64,000 nt of DNA from Erysipelotrichaceae bacterium (GCA_022767445.1 JALENJ010000013.1:1-64000), one strand, 5' to 3'. Numbered from the stretch's first letter, positions 35,213 through 45,111 are shown. Notes: generated by a model not told the origin, from the letters alone. Program-made: numbers and translations.

Positions 35213-36523
35213 CTATTTCAAAGTGAATGTTCCTTCTCCCTCATCCTTTAGAGATAGCGAGAAGAAGTGCGATAGTGCCTCTACAAGATACTCTGTATCT
35301 TTGGCACCTGCTGTTTCATAAGATGAATGCATCGCAAGTTGTGCTAATCCAATATCAACTGTATTGAGTGATACATGTGCATTGGAGATATTACCTAGTG
35401 TGGATCCACCTAATACATCAGAACGATTGGTGAATGTTTGTACTGGTACATTGACCTCTTGGCAAATATCCTTAAATACTGCAGCGGATACTGCGTCTGT
35501 TGTATATTTTTGGTTTGCGTTGTACTTGATCACAATACCTTGGTTCATCTTTGGACGATTGATAGGATCAGCCTTTTCCACATGGTTTGGATGTACTGCA
35601 TGTGCATTATCCGCAGAAACCATAAAACTTGAAGCGATTGCCTGTTTGTTTTCTTCTAGGCTCTTGCCTAAAGATAGAGCGATACGCTCTAGTGTATCCT
35701 GTAGGAATGTAGAATCAGCACCTTGTTTTGTGCCTGAGCCAACTTCCTCATTATCAAATATCGCAAGGACTGGAATACTCTCACTATCATTAGCCCCCAA
35801 GAATCCATATAGACTACCAAAAGCGCATTGTAAATCATCTAGATGTCCTGCGGAGATAAACTCATTCTGTGCACCCCAAACAGTACCTCTTCCACGTGTG
35901 TATAGATATAGGTCATGACTGAGGATATCCTCTTTCTTTACACCAACGGACTCTGCCACAATCTCCATGAACTTACCCTTGGCATCCTCGCCACCAAACA
36001 CCGGTAACATATCTACCTGGGCATTATAGCTAGCTTTGGAGTTGGCTTCACGATTCATATGAATCGCAAGATTTGGTATTAACAACAAGTCTCTATCCAC
36101 CATAACAAGTTTTGTAATAAATTTACCGTCTTGTTTGATTACCACTCTACCCGCAACAGATAAAGGACGATCAAACCATGGTGCACATAACATACCACCA
36201 TACTTTTCAACATTGAGCTTTATAACACCTTGTTCTACAATTTCAGGATTTTCTTTAATCTTAAATGTAGGAGAATCACTGTGTGCCGCCGCAATCATAT
36301 ACCCTATATAGGATGTTGTAGGTACACGGAATGCGATAATACTGGATTGATTGCGGATTGTAAAGTATCTACCATCCTTCTCAAGATTCCACTTGCTCGC
36401 CTCACTGAGTTCCTTATAGCCGCCCTTGATCAACGTCTTTTTAATTTCATCAATTGCGTGGAAACAAGTAGGACTCTTCTGTAAAAAATCTAGTAACTTC
36501 TCATTGATTTCACTCATCTTCAT
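35213..36523 (-). CDS. M18-family aminopeptidase
   Basis: About 436 residues of the M18 zinc aminopeptidase family. Zinc-site motifs are AAHSDSPTFK (His, Asp), SAGHLDDLQCAFG (Asp), FDNEEVGSGTKQGA (Glu pair), VSADNAHAVHPNH (Asp) and a late LAMHSSYE (His). Such enzymes remove acidic or hydrophobic N-terminal residues from peptides in the cytosol and form large oligomers. Three start codons are close; ATG 36523 is best spaced from AAGGAAG. It follows an M29 aminopeptidase gene by a few bases, so the two are cotranscribed. Confidence 0.93.
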   Translation of the reverse strand: MKMSEINEKLLDFLQKSPTCFHAIDEIKKTLIKGGYKELSEASKWNLEKDGRYFTIRNQSSIIAFRVPTTSYIGYMIAAAHSDSPTFKIKENPEIVEQGVIKLNVEKYGGMLCAPWFDRPLSVAGRVVIKQDGKFITKLVMVDRDLLLIPNLAIHMNREANSKASYNAQVDMLPVFGGEDAKGKFMEIVAESVGVKKEDILSHDLYLYTRGRGTVWGAQNEFISAGHLDDLQCAFGSLYGFLGANDSESIPVLAIFDNEEVGSGTKQGADSTFLQDTLERIALSLGKSLEENKQAIASSFMVSADNAHAVHPNHVEKADPINRPKMNQGIVIKYNANQKYTTDAVSAAVFKDICQEVNVPVQTFTNRSDVLGGSTLGNISNAHVSLNTVDIGLAQLAMHSSYETAGAKDTEYLVEALSHFFSLSLKDEGEGTFTLK

Positions 36524-36535
36524 CACCATTCTTCC

Positions 36536-37774
36536 TTAGATTACAAAGTTTCCATTTCTGAATATAGGTATGATTGTACCATCAAATTGGATACCATCCA
36601 CATTCATTTCTTTAGTACCAAACATAAAGTCTTCATGTTGGTGAGAATCATTGGCACCAGCTGCCTTTAATTCTTCATCACTCATATTCACACCATTCTT
36701 AACGTTCTCTGGATATGGACGTCCCAGTGCTAAATGACAAGCCGCATTTTCATCAAATAATGTATTAAAGAATAGAATATTAGATTTTGAGATTGGTGAG
36801 TCATATGGTACAAGTGCTACCTCACCTAGATGTCTAGAACCCTCATCAAAATCTAACAGAGAACGTAGAGTCTCTTCCTCTTGTTTTGCACCAAAGTCTA
36901 CGACCTTACCATTTTCAAACTTAAACCAGAAACCATCGATCACCTTACCTGCATAGCTTAATGGTTTTGACGCGTAGACAATACCATTCACACCATCACG
37001 CTTAGGCATTGTAAAGCATTCCTCAGTTGGAATATTTGGATCAAAGTAGACACCCTTCGGCGTGGCATCGCCACCACCTACCCAGATGTGATTCTTTACA
37101 AGTTCAACTGTTAAGTCTGTACCTAACTCACTTGTAAAGTGAAGCTTATCAAAGTTAAAATTCGTTAGCTTGCGTGCATGTTCAACAAGTTCAGCATCAT
37201 GGATACGCCAATTCTCTAATGGGTCCGTATCCTCACTCACACGACTCGTCATAAAGATTGCGTCCTCGAGCTTTTCAAAAGCTTCCTCATCAGATAATGA
37301 TGGGAATACTGCATTTGCCCACTCTTGAGATGGAATACCAATGACACACCACTGTCCTTCATTATTCATTAGGTACTTCTGTAAGCTTCCCATTTTTTTA
37401 CTAACTGCCATTTGACTAGCTACAATCTTGTTGTGATCAACACCTTGTAAGCCTCCTGGTGCTTCTGAAAGAATACTGAGATAACAAGCACCATCATCAT
37501 GTTGTTTCTTGAGGCGATCGTATTGCCAATCTGCGATATCGGAAAGTGTTTCTTCACTCTGATATGTATAATCCAATCTACTCAATTCATCATCGTTCCA
37601 ATTGATAATGACTTTCTTCGCACCCGCAAGATAAGCTTCTTTACTAACCATGCGTACAAACTCATAATCACGTACAGCAGCCTTAATGACCACTGGTTGA
37701 TTCTGTTGTACATTCAAACCACGTACAACAGCTAACTTCGCTAACTTTTGATACATCTCTTTACTCGCACTCAT
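36536..37774 (-). CDS. M29-family aminopeptidase (AmpS/PepS-like)
   Basis: A 412-residue metalloaminopeptidase of the thermophilic-aminopeptidase family. Characteristic segments are FTSELGTDLTVELV, NIPTEECFTMPKRDGVNGIV (catalytic Glu region), LGEVALVPYDSPIS, LFFNTLFDENAACHLALGRPYP and HEDFMFGTKEMNVDG (late metal ligands). The ATG at 37774 overlaps the stop of the upstream gene and has GGAGGAG before it. It forms an operon with the upstream membrane protein gene and the downstream M18 gene. Confidence 0.93.
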   Translation of the reverse strand: MSASKEMYQKLAKLAVVRGLNVQQNQPVVIKAAVRDYEFVRMVSKEAYLAGAKKVIINWNDDELSRLDYTYQSEETLSDIADWQYDRLKKQHDDGACYLSILSEAPGGLQGVDHNKIVASQMAVSKKMGSLQKYLMNNEGQWCVIGIPSQEWANAVFPSLSDEEAFEKLEDAIFMTSRVSEDTDPLENWRIHDAELVEHARKLTNFNFDKLHFTSELGTDLTVELVKNHIWVGGGDATPKGVYFDPNIPTEECFTMPKRDGVNGIVYASKPLSYAGKVIDGFWFKFENGKVVDFGAKQEEETLRSLLDFDEGSRHLGEVALVPYDSPISKSNILFFNTLFDENAACHLALGRPYPENVKNGVNMSDEELKAAGANDSHQHEDFMFGTKEMNVDGIQFDGTIIPIFRNGNFVI

Positions 37775-38919
37775 CACTCATTCTCCTCCATAATCTCTTC
37801 TTGATATCCTGGTAATGCCATAATTTTATTCATAAATGTATGATCAATAATAAATAAGTTTGGTCCAAATGGATTGATGACCATCGCATCATACTTCTCT
37901 TTTATATACGCAAAACAGGCGATAATATCTTCTTCCTCCACCGACATGCTTGATTCATCATACACCTGTCGATTTAATAAAATCGCATGCCAATCCGTAA
38001 ATGTTGTTAATAATGTTTTACTAGGATCAATATTCATATGTACAGATACATAGTTTTCATCATCTTCTGTATTTGTATATCGCAACATGTAGTACTTACC
38101 ATGACATACTTCATATAGAAGAGCTCCCATATACTCCCGTACACCGACAAAGCGACGATACTCCTGTAGTAACCCACACAATCCTGGATTCTCTAATACA
38201 GATTGATCTTTGACCATACTGCTGATCACACCAAACTTTACAAGTTTTCCTTTGCCCATAAAGTCTAACTTCACTGTTATCTTCTTTTCACTGGCAAATT
38301 GTACCTGTTTATCATCCTGTTGGATTGATATCACCTTTGCCAGTGTATCACCAACATCGCTGATATGAATGTTGACAGTATCACCAACACAAATCTTACC
38401 ATGGATGATTCCACTACATGTACTAGGATCTATCACCTCTTCAATCAATAACGTATATCTTCGACTCGGATTCAACAGTGCAATCTTTTCTTTCTTTTGG
38501 ATACGTAATCGATGACGATATTCACGATATTGATTGAAGATAAATAACACTGTCGCAAACACCAACAATACACCCACTATGTTTCTTGCATTCGCATTTG
38601 ATTGTTGCGGTAAGATCATTAAATTTACAGATAACGAAACAATCAAACCAAAGAAAGCTACATACTTAGTAAACAGTGGTAACTGAAACAAAGGTACCTG
38701 TTCATGTAAATATCTTTTTCGATATATCTTTTCTACTTTCGATAACATCCACAAACACCCCAATGTTATCCCACATAGAATCACAATCGAAAGATACACA
38801 CGTAAAGGTGTTACAAGCTGCCTTGTACTATATAACACTTGATAGAACGCTACTCCAGATGTCATAGCGTACGCAAGTGATAACATCACCATAACAACAC
38901 ACAACAAAATTCTTTGCAT
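37774..38919 (-). CDS. Membrane protein with SseB-like C-terminal domain
   Basis: A 381-residue protein. Residues 1-135 hold four membrane helices. The middle (about 155-230) has short strands with IIHGKICVGDTVNIHISD, like a small beta-barrel of the elongation-factor domain 2 kind. The end (about 310-375) resembles SseB N-terminal domains: VSVHMNIDPSKTLLTTFTDWHAI, then YDAMVINPFGPNLFI. I do not know a named family with this layout. It heads the operon with the two aminopeptidases. Function unknown. Confidence 0.7.
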   Translation of the reverse strand: MQRILLCVVMVMLSLAYAMTSGVAFYQVLYSTRQLVTPLRVYLSIVILCGITLGCLWMLSKVEKIYRKRYLHEQVPLFQLPLFTKYVAFFGLIVSLSVNLMILPQQSNANARNIVGVLLVFATVLFIFNQYREYRHRLRIQKKEKIALLNPSRRYTLLIEEVIDPSTCSGIIHGKICVGDTVNIHISDVGDTLAKVISIQQDDKQVQFASEKKITVKLDFMGKGKLVKFGVISSMVKDQSVLENPGLCGLLQEYRRFVGVREYMGALLYEVCHGKYYMLRYTNTEDDENYVSVHMNIDPSKTLLTTFTDWHAILLNRQVYDESSMSVEEEDIIACFAYIKEKYDAMVINPFGPNLFIIDHTFMNKIMALPGYQEEIMEENE

Positions 38920-38946
38920 TGGCTTCCTCCAATAGAAATAAGTTTA

Positions 38947-39663
38947 TCACAATATAGCAGTCATCATAGCAAAAACACCATAGTACTCCATAAAAAATCC
39001 AATTGCCAAAAAAGGTCCAAACGCAATTCTTTCCTTGCGATATACCAACATCATCCCCATCGCCATCAAAGAACCAACACAAAGTACAACACTTAACTTG
39101 TGTATCGTTAGATACAAACTCATCACACTGATCAGTTTCAAGTCTCCGCCACCGATGCATTCTCTACCAAACGTGTATTTGGTAACTACATATAAAAGTA
39201 CAACCATACCAAATACACCTAACATCCTGATACAATCCTCTATCCACATCACATGATTCCTGCTTGCATGTAACATATATAACAGGATGATTACGATATG
39301 TGTGCCATCCGGTATCTCCATCGTACACATATCGATATACCCAACTGCCACAAGCACACACAACAAAGATATATTCCACATATCCATACAAAAGTTAGTC
39401 CTCCTTACAACAAACATACACAATAACCCCATACCAACTTCACTACATAAATACCTAGGACTAACTTTTGAACCACAATACCTACACTTCCCCCTGCAAG
39501 CAACAAAGCTAATCACAGGAATTAAATCATACCAATGCAAAAGGTGCTTGCAGGCATCACACCGACTACGCATTCGAAAATCATGTTGTATATATTGATC
39601 ACACATACATAATAAAAAGCTTCCAAGATGGAAGCCAAACACACATATCATAAACAAGTACAT
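38947..39663 (-). CDS. Type IV prepilin peptidase (A24 family)
   Basis: A 238-residue membrane protease. It has the cytoplasmic zinc-type loop with two CxxC pairs (RCDACKH and CRYCGS), the first catalytic Asp in YIDMCTMEIPDG and the second in IGGGDLKL (GxGD). Such enzymes cleave and may N-methylate type IV pilin-like precursors used for pili or DNA uptake. ATG 39663 has GAGGTGATAAG in front; a longer frame to 39762 reads into the neighbouring gene. No pilin or competence gene is in the window. Confidence 0.92.
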   Translation of the reverse strand: MYLFMICVFGFHLGSFLLCMCDQYIQHDFRMRSRCDACKHLLHWYDLIPVISFVACRGKCRYCGSKVSPRYLCSEVGMGLLCMFVVRRTNFCMDMWNISLLCVLVAVGYIDMCTMEIPDGTHIVIILLYMLHASRNHVMWIEDCIRMLGVFGMVVLLYVVTKYTFGRECIGGGDLKLISVMSLYLTIHKLSVVLCVGSLMAMGMMLVYRKERIAFGPFLAIGFFMEYYGVFAMMTAIL

Positions 39664-39706
39664 CTTATCACCTCGATAACATATACCACTGATACATTGA
39701 TTATCC

Positions 39707-40408
39707 CTATAATTTCTCAAGGATCTTATCACGATTGAATAAGATGACCACAACAGAGACAATCTGGGAGATTACTGCGATTGCTGAGACAATATAATTC
39801 CCCTCTGCTAAGAAATGACCTGTAATACAACTCATTAAGATTTGTACCCAACTAGATAAAAGAATCGCCAGGGTGAAATCCTTTAGACTGATTTTTGCAT
39901 GCGATGCCACGTATGGGATGATACCATTAGGAATACCTGGTACCATACAGGACACAGCCACAACAAACACAGGATTGCCTTCATTGATTTTACGCAATAA
40001 CCAGTTATCTTTCTGTGTTGTGTCCATTGCTAGTCGTATGGAATTACCAACTTCACGCAATACGACAAAGACCAACACATTACCTGCGGTAAAGCCTAGC
40101 CAACATAGTAGGAATGCACGCCACCAACCAAATAAGAAGGCACCGACAAACTGAATAATCGCACCAGGTAAGATCACACTGACAACCTGCAGCATACTGA
40201 TCATAAATAGAGCGACATAGGCACCATAGTGACCTTGCTGCTGGATGTAGTCAGCTAAGTCAGCTTGATTGCCAGAGAGTAGTAATTCCCAAACCTCCAT
40301 GATGATTGGTCCAAATGCACGATAAACCAACATCACAATGAGTGCTAGTACTACAAATATCAATCCTACAAGAGCAGGTTTTTTTAACCGTTTAATCTTT
40401 TTTCTCAT
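39707..40408 (-). CDS. TVP38/TMEM64 (VTT-domain) membrane protein
   Basis: A 233-residue membrane protein of the VTT/DedA-like group. The core motif GAIIQFVGAFLFGWWRAFLLCWLGFTAGN (quoted in part: FVGAFLFGW and GFTAGN) and the later VPGIPNGIIPYVA region are family marks. Related proteins act as lipid scramblases or half-channels. GAGGAAAAC precedes the ATG. It is monocistronic or loosely coupled to the prepilin peptidase gene 43 bases on. Confidence 0.9.
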   Translation of the reverse strand: MRKKIKRLKKPALVGLIFVVLALIVMLVYRAFGPIIMEVWELLLSGNQADLADYIQQQGHYGAYVALFMISMLQVVSVILPGAIIQFVGAFLFGWWRAFLLCWLGFTAGNVLVFVVLREVGNSIRLAMDTTQKDNWLLRKINEGNPVFVVAVSCMVPGIPNGIIPYVASHAKISLKDFTLAILLSSWVQILMSCITGHFLAEGNYIVSAIAVISQIVSVVVILFNRDKILEKL

Positions 40409-40512
40409 GTTTTCCTCAAATACAAATCAAAACAATACCATAGAGCTGAAAATAAACGCAACTACAATCTTGAATATGTCCCTTATCAATGATTATTTTT
40501 CTAGATATGTAT

Positions 40513-40968
40513 CTATATCTTACGTAGGTAGTCTGACTTCACACTATGTTTCTTTAAGAAATCACGCACATCATCAAACTGATCTTCCTCAAAAAATAGT
40601 GCAGATGTCATCTTGTTTTGTTTGAAGTAGATACTGTTGTCATTGCGTGATAATGTAACCTGTCCCGCTTTGGAAAACTTTGTTAGATTACCCATCATGA
40701 CAATGCCCTCATCAGATAGACCAGACTTCATAAAATAGTACATCACACCCAATACAATTGGTACGATAAACTGTACGATACGGAAGATTCCCTCATAACG
40801 CACAAAGCCAATTACAGCTACCGCAAAGAAGAATACAGGAATCAACCACTTCATCTTATTACCAACTTTCGTTTCTATTTTAACTGTATTCGATACCATT
40901 AACATTCTGGTAAATACCAGGAAGATTACTGCATCAAATACATATAATATCAAGTTTTGTATTTCCAT
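40513..40968 (-). CDS. Three-helix membrane protein with soluble C-terminus, unknown
   Basis: A 151-residue protein with hydrophobic segments at about 4-20, 43-60 and 64-82, then a soluble tail containing EGIVMMGNLTKFSKAGQVTLSR and FFEEDQFDDVRDFLKK. This resembles small Firmicutes membrane proteins in which the tail mimics a pleckstrin-like or DUF5673-type fold, but I am not sure. ATG 40968 has GAGGTGAAGGA upstream. It stands alone between the CBS gene terminator and the VTT gene. Confidence 0.65.
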   Translation of the reverse strand: MEIQNLILYVFDAVIFLVFTRMLMVSNTVKIETKVGNKMKWLIPVFFFAVAVIGFVRYEGIFRIVQFIVPIVLGVMYYFMKSGLSDEGIVMMGNLTKFSKAGQVTLSRNDNSIYFKQNKMTSALFFEEDQFDDVRDFLKKHSVKSDYLRKI

Positions 40969-41018
40969 TTCCTTCACCTCTTCCACATTCTAGCACATGT
41001 CTTTCATCTATACATAGT

Positions 41019-41054
41019 AATAGCGAACCTCATAGTATCTTGTGGTTCGCTATT
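41019..41054 (-). terminator. Terminator after the CBS/ACT gene and liv operon
   Basis: AATAGCGAACC (41019-41029) pairs perfectly with GGTTCGCTATT (41044-41054), next to the stop at 41059. Confidence 0.88.
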
Positions 41055-41058
41055 ATAC

Positions 41059-41748
41059 TTATTGTTTATCTTCGTTTAACCAAACAACAGTCTTACCTTC
41101 TTTTGTTGTTTGGACAACATTGGTAATTGTAAAGCCTGCATCCCGTAGAATATTAATCATCTGCTCTACTGGAATCTCACCAGTCGCCTTTACGACAACC
41201 TCAGAACCTCGATCTGTATGATACACAGCTAGATTTTCAACATTTGCCTTAGCATCGCCAAAGAGCTTTGTGACCTTGGCGAATACACCAGGCTTATCAT
41301 CAATCAACATCACAAAACGCGTACCCTGTTGTTTCAAACCCATTAGTTCTACTAAAGTTTGGAAGATATCCTTCTCTGTGATGATACCTACCACATGTTG
41401 TTCAAAATCAACAACAGGAAGTACATTGATTGTATTCTCCAACATGATCTCAGCTGCTTCCTCTAAGAAGACATCAGGAGATACCGTGTGTACATCACGA
41501 ATCATAATATCCTTCGCACTTGTTCGTGATAGAAGATAGTTGAGCTCATAGATAGAAAGTGCTGTCGCATTTCTACCAGAAGTATCATTGACAAGACCTT
41601 CAGTGATTAATCCAATTAGCTTATTGTTGCCATCGACAACAGGTAAGCGATGGAAATGATTCTTACCCATTAACTCCAATGCCTTTGATAATGATGTTTC
41701 AGCGGTAATCGTGACGGGATTTACCGTCATATGATCTTTTACATACAT
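41059..41748 (-). CDS. CBS-pair plus ACT domain protein (AcuB-like)
   Basis: A 229-residue protein: CBS domain 1 (MYVKDHMTVNPVTI..., 1-60), CBS domain 2 (IMIRDVHTVSPDVFLEEAAE, about 76-135) and an ACT domain (FVMLIDDKPGVFAKVTKLFG, about 142-215). The architecture equals AcuB-like sensors, which bind adenine nucleotides and probably an amino acid. It is four bases downstream of livF and is thus the last gene of the branched-chain amino-acid transport operon, where an ACT domain would fit amino-acid sensing. Confidence 0.9.
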   Translation of the reverse strand: MYVKDHMTVNPVTITAETSLSKALELMGKNHFHRLPVVDGNNKLIGLITEGLVNDTSGRNATALSIYELNYLLSRTSAKDIMIRDVHTVSPDVFLEEAAEIMLENTINVLPVVDFEQHVVGIITEKDIFQTLVELMGLKQQGTRFVMLIDDKPGVFAKVTKLFGDAKANVENLAVYHTDRGSEVVVKATGEIPVEQMINILRDAGFTITNVVQTTKEGKTVVWLNEDKQ

Positions 41749-41752
41749 CGTT

Positions 41753-42457
41753 CTATCCTCCTAAGTAAACTTTCTGAACCTGAGGACTTTCAGCAAGTTG
41801 CTTACCAGTACCCTCAAGTGTAATCTTACCTGTTTCTAATACATATGCACGATTGGCAATGGCTAATGCCATCTTCGCATTCTGTTCTACTAATAATATT
41901 GTAGTACCTTGTTTATTAATTTCCTCTATAATTCTAAAGATTTCTTTGACAAGTAGTGGAGATAGTCCCATTGAAGGCTCATCCAACAGTAAGATCTTTG
42001 GCTTAGCCATCAAAGCTCTACCCATTGCCAACATCTGCTGTTCACCACCAGATAGTGTTCCAGCAAGCTGTTTTTTACGTTCCTGTAAACGAGGAAACAG
42101 CTCGTACACACGCGCTAAATCATGCACGATACCATCTTTATCCTTACGCGTAAAAGCACCCAAGTCAAGATTCTCCTCAACCGTTTGCGAAGCAAATACT
42201 CTTCTTCGCTCAGGAATCTGCGCTAAACCCATTGTGACAATCTTATGTGCTGGAATCTTAGTGATATCCACACCATCCAATGTAATAGAACCTGATGCAG
42301 GTCGTAATAGACCTGATATTGTATGCATGGTTGTTGTTTTACCTGCGCCATTTGCGCCAATCAACGTAACAATTTCACCATCATTAACTTCAAAGCTTAA
42401 ACCTTTGATCGCTTCGATCATGCCATATCGCACTACTAAATTTTCAACTTTCAGCAT
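41753..42457 (-). CDS. livF: LivF, branched-chain amino-acid ABC ATPase
   Basis: A 234-residue ATPase with Walker A GANGAGKTT, signature LSGGEQQMLAMGRAL, Walker B ILLLDEPSMGLSPLL and the LivF-type QIPERRRVFASQTVEENL segment. With LivG it powers uptake of branched-chain amino acids through LivHM. Confidence 0.93.
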   Translation of the reverse strand: MLKVENLVVRYGMIEAIKGLSFEVNDGEIVTLIGANGAGKTTTMHTISGLLRPASGSITLDGVDITKIPAHKIVTMGLAQIPERRRVFASQTVEENLDLGAFTRKDKDGIVHDLARVYELFPRLQERKKQLAGTLSGGEQQMLAMGRALMAKPKILLLDEPSMGLSPLLVKEIFRIIEEINKQGTTILLVEQNAKMALAIANRAYVLETGKITLEGTGKQLAESPQVQKVYLGG

Positions 42458-42461
42458 ATCT

Positions 42462-43232
42462 CTACTCTCCTAAGTACGCCTTTATAACATCCTGATTGTT
42501 GCGAATCTCATCAGGTGTTCCTTCAGCCAACAACATTCCATAATTCAATACAGAGATCTTTTCACAGATACCCATGACCAACTTCATATCATGCTCAATT
42601 AGTAAGATTGCAATATGGAATCGATCCCGTACAAGACGAATCGTATCCATCAGATTCTGTGTCTCCTGTGGATTCATACCCGCCGCAGGCTCATCCAACA
42701 ACAATAATTTTGGATGTGCACCAAGTGCACGAATGATTTCCAACTCACGTTGTTTACCATACGGTAAATTACGTGCTAATTTATCCGCATCATTTTCAAG
42801 ATGGAATACTTTTAATAACTCCATCGCCTCAGCATCTAATTCCTTTTCCTGGCGGATAGACTTCGGTGATTTCAACATACCAGAGAATAGTCCATAACTT
42901 GCATGGCTATCTAAAGCTACCAATACATTTTCTTTCACCGTCATATCTTGGAATAGACGAATATTCTGGAAGGTACGTGCAATCCCACGACGAGTGATGA
43001 TATAAGGTTTTAGACCACTGATCTTCTTACCTTCTAATACCACTGTTCCATCCGTCGGAGCGTATACACCAGTTAACATATTAAATACGGTTGTCTTACC
43101 AGCACCATTTGGTCCAATCAAGCCATAGAGCTGACCCTCTTCAATCTTCATTGAGAAATCATTGACAGCTCTTAAACCACCAAAGTTAATACCCAGTTCA
43201 TTGACTTCTAGAATATATTTCTTTTCACTCAT
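42462..43232 (-). CDS. livG: LivG, branched-chain amino-acid ABC ATPase
   Basis: A 256-residue ATPase with Walker A GPNGAGKTT, RTFQNIRLFQDMTVKENV (LivG-type), a signature degenerated to LPYGKQRELEI, normal in LivG, and Walker B LLLLDEPAAGMNPQE. Its start overlaps the end of livM by four bases. Confidence 0.93.
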   Translation of the reverse strand: MSEKKYILEVNELGINFGGLRAVNDFSMKIEEGQLYGLIGPNGAGKTTVFNMLTGVYAPTDGTVVLEGKKISGLKPYIITRRGIARTFQNIRLFQDMTVKENVLVALDSHASYGLFSGMLKSPKSIRQEKELDAEAMELLKVFHLENDADKLARNLPYGKQRELEIIRALGAHPKLLLLDEPAAGMNPQETQNLMDTIRLVRDRFHIAILLIEHDMKLVMGICEKISVLNYGMLLAEGTPDEIRNNQDVIKAYLGE

Positions 43233-44179
43233 GAATGAACCTCCTTAGACCTTTTGAAACGCTGTAAGAATAACTGCACCTTAGGCGCATTCTTAATCAA
43301 CATCATCAAAATCAACACGATAGCATACACCAACATACGATAATCACTCACACTACGTAATACCTCAGGTAATAGTGTTAATACACCAGCGGATATAACT
43401 GATCCAAAGATATTACCCATACCACCTAAGACAACCATAACAAGAATCTCAATGGATTTATCTAGTGTGAAGATACTAGGTTGTAAGAAACCCATGTAGT
43501 GTGCATATAGAGCACCGCCAACACCCGCAAAGAATGCCGAGAATAAGAATGTAATAATCTTATACTTTCTAGTATTAACACCAGAGGATTCTGCCGCAAT
43601 CTCATCTTCACGAATCGCGATAATTGAACGACCGTGACGAGAATGAATGAGTGATAGTGACAGGAATACAGTTAGTGCCGCAAGCACAAACGCCCAAGTG
43701 AAGTTGGCATATCGACTGATTGCGGTATAACCCCCTGCACCACCTAAAACCTTTAGGTTAATCAAAATATTACGTACAATCTCACCAAAAGCCAACGTGA
43801 TAATCGCTAGATAATCACCACGTAAACGAAGCGTAGGCAAACATACCAGTAAACCAAATGCCATCGCCACAATACCACCAACCAAGATCGCTAATGGAAA
43901 TTCCAGTACCGGCAACAATCTCAAAGACTTCGAGAAAAACGCAGAAGCGTAAGCACCCACTGCCATAAATCCAGCATGACCTAAGGCAAGCTCACCCAAG
44001 AAACCAGCCGTCATATTCAAGGATACAGTCAAGATGACATTGATACACATCGACATCAAGACACCTTGCCAATACGAAGTTAAAATACCTGCACGCATGA
44101 GTAAAGAACAGATGATATAAACAACAAGAGTGATCGCAAACTCAAGAAATACACGATTACGCATAGATAATTTCTTCAT
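43229..44179 (-). CDS. livM: LivM, branched-chain amino-acid permease
   Basis: A 316-residue integral membrane protein with eight to ten helices and LivM motifs: SLNMTAGFLGELALGHAGFMAVGAY (in part) and RGDYLAIITLAFGEIVRNI, and the EAA-like ESSGVNTRKYKIITFL loop. It pairs with LivH, three bases upstream. Confidence 0.93.
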   Translation of the reverse strand: MKKLSMRNRVFLEFAITLVVYIICSLLMRAGILTSYWQGVLMSMCINVILTVSLNMTAGFLGELALGHAGFMAVGAYASAFFSKSLRLLPVLEFPLAILVGGIVAMAFGLLVCLPTLRLRGDYLAIITLAFGEIVRNILINLKVLGGAGGYTAISRYANFTWAFVLAALTVFLSLSLIHSRHGRSIIAIREDEIAAESSGVNTRKYKIITFLFSAFFAGVGGALYAHYMGFLQPSIFTLDKSIEILVMVVLGGMGNIFGSVISAGVLTLLPEVLRSVSDYRMLVYAIVLILMMLIKNAPKVQLFLQRFKRSKEVHS

Positions 44180-44182
44180 AGC

Positions 44183-45058
44183 TTATACCTTCTCCTTTAC
44201 ATTCTTACCCAAGATACCTGCCGGCTTAAATACCAACATCAAAATCAATATCGTAAATACAATCGTATCCGTTAGTTGAGAAGAGATATACGCTCTTGTC
44301 ATCGCTTCCACCATACCCAGGATAAAGCCACCAATGACAGCACCAGGAATCGAGCCAATACCACCCAATACCGCCGCAATGAACGCCTTAATACCAGGCA
44401 GTGATCCAAGCGTAGGATTGATCATCGGATAACAGTTGGTGTACAAGATACCAGCAATCGCTGCCAAAGCACAACCAATGCCAAACGTTAAACTGATTGT
44501 CGTATCGACATTGATACCCATCAACTTCGCAGCACCCTCATCCTCAGATACCGCACGCATCGCCTTACCCATCGTTGTCTTATTCGTAAACAACGTCAAC
44601 AGAATCATCAAGACAACAGAGACAATAAAAGTCACATAGTAATTCGATTGAATCGTAATCACTCCAATCTTTAATGCTGGAAGCGTAATAAAAGAAGGAT
44701 ATGGTTGTGGATTAGCACCAAAAATCAGCTGAAATGCATTCTGCAATAAATAACTAATACCAATTGCAGTAATCAAAAGAGAAATACGACTCGCTTTCCG
44801 TAATGGTTTGTACGCAATCTTCTCCATTAAAATGCCCAATAACGCACACGCAACAATCGAAATTATGACTGCCAGCCACCAAGGCAAACCCATATTCATG
44901 CATACAAAACTGACGTACGCACCCACCATGATGACATCCCCATGCGCAAAGTTAATGAGCTTTGCGATACCATAGACCATCGTATATCCAAGCGCAATCA
45001 ACGCATAGATAGAGCCTATATTTAAACCGTTGATCAATTGCATAAAAAACTGATTCAT
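44183..45058 (-). CDS. livH: LivH, branched-chain amino-acid permease
   Basis: A 291-residue membrane protein with LivH motifs: NGLNIGSIYALIALGYTMVYG, INFAHGDVIMVGAY and the EAA-like AVSEDEGAAKLMGINVDTTI loop, plus AAVLGGIGSIPGAVIGG. It follows livK across a 60-base gap that holds a hairpin. Confidence 0.93.
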   Translation of the reverse strand: MNQFFMQLINGLNIGSIYALIALGYTMVYGIAKLINFAHGDVIMVGAYVSFVCMNMGLPWWLAVIISIVACALLGILMEKIAYKPLRKASRISLLITAIGISYLLQNAFQLIFGANPQPYPSFITLPALKIGVITIQSNYYVTFIVSVVLMILLTLFTNKTTMGKAMRAVSEDEGAAKLMGINVDTTISLTFGIGCALAAIAGILYTNCYPMINPTLGSLPGIKAFIAAVLGGIGSIPGAVIGGFILGMVEAMTRAYISSQLTDTIVFTILILMLVFKPAGILGKNVKEKV

Positions 45059-45087
45059 GCATATACCTCCTTACCCCATATAACACA

Positions 45088-45111
45088 ATAGGGAGCTTTA
45101 TATCTCCCTAT
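45088..45111 (-). terminator. Hairpin between livK and livH (partial terminator or mRNA stabiliser)
   Basis: ATAGGGAG (45088-45095) pairs perfectly with CTCCCTAT (45104-45111). There is no good T-run after it on the minus strand. A weak terminator or 3'-end-protecting hairpin here would give more LivK than LivHMGF. Confidence 0.65.
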
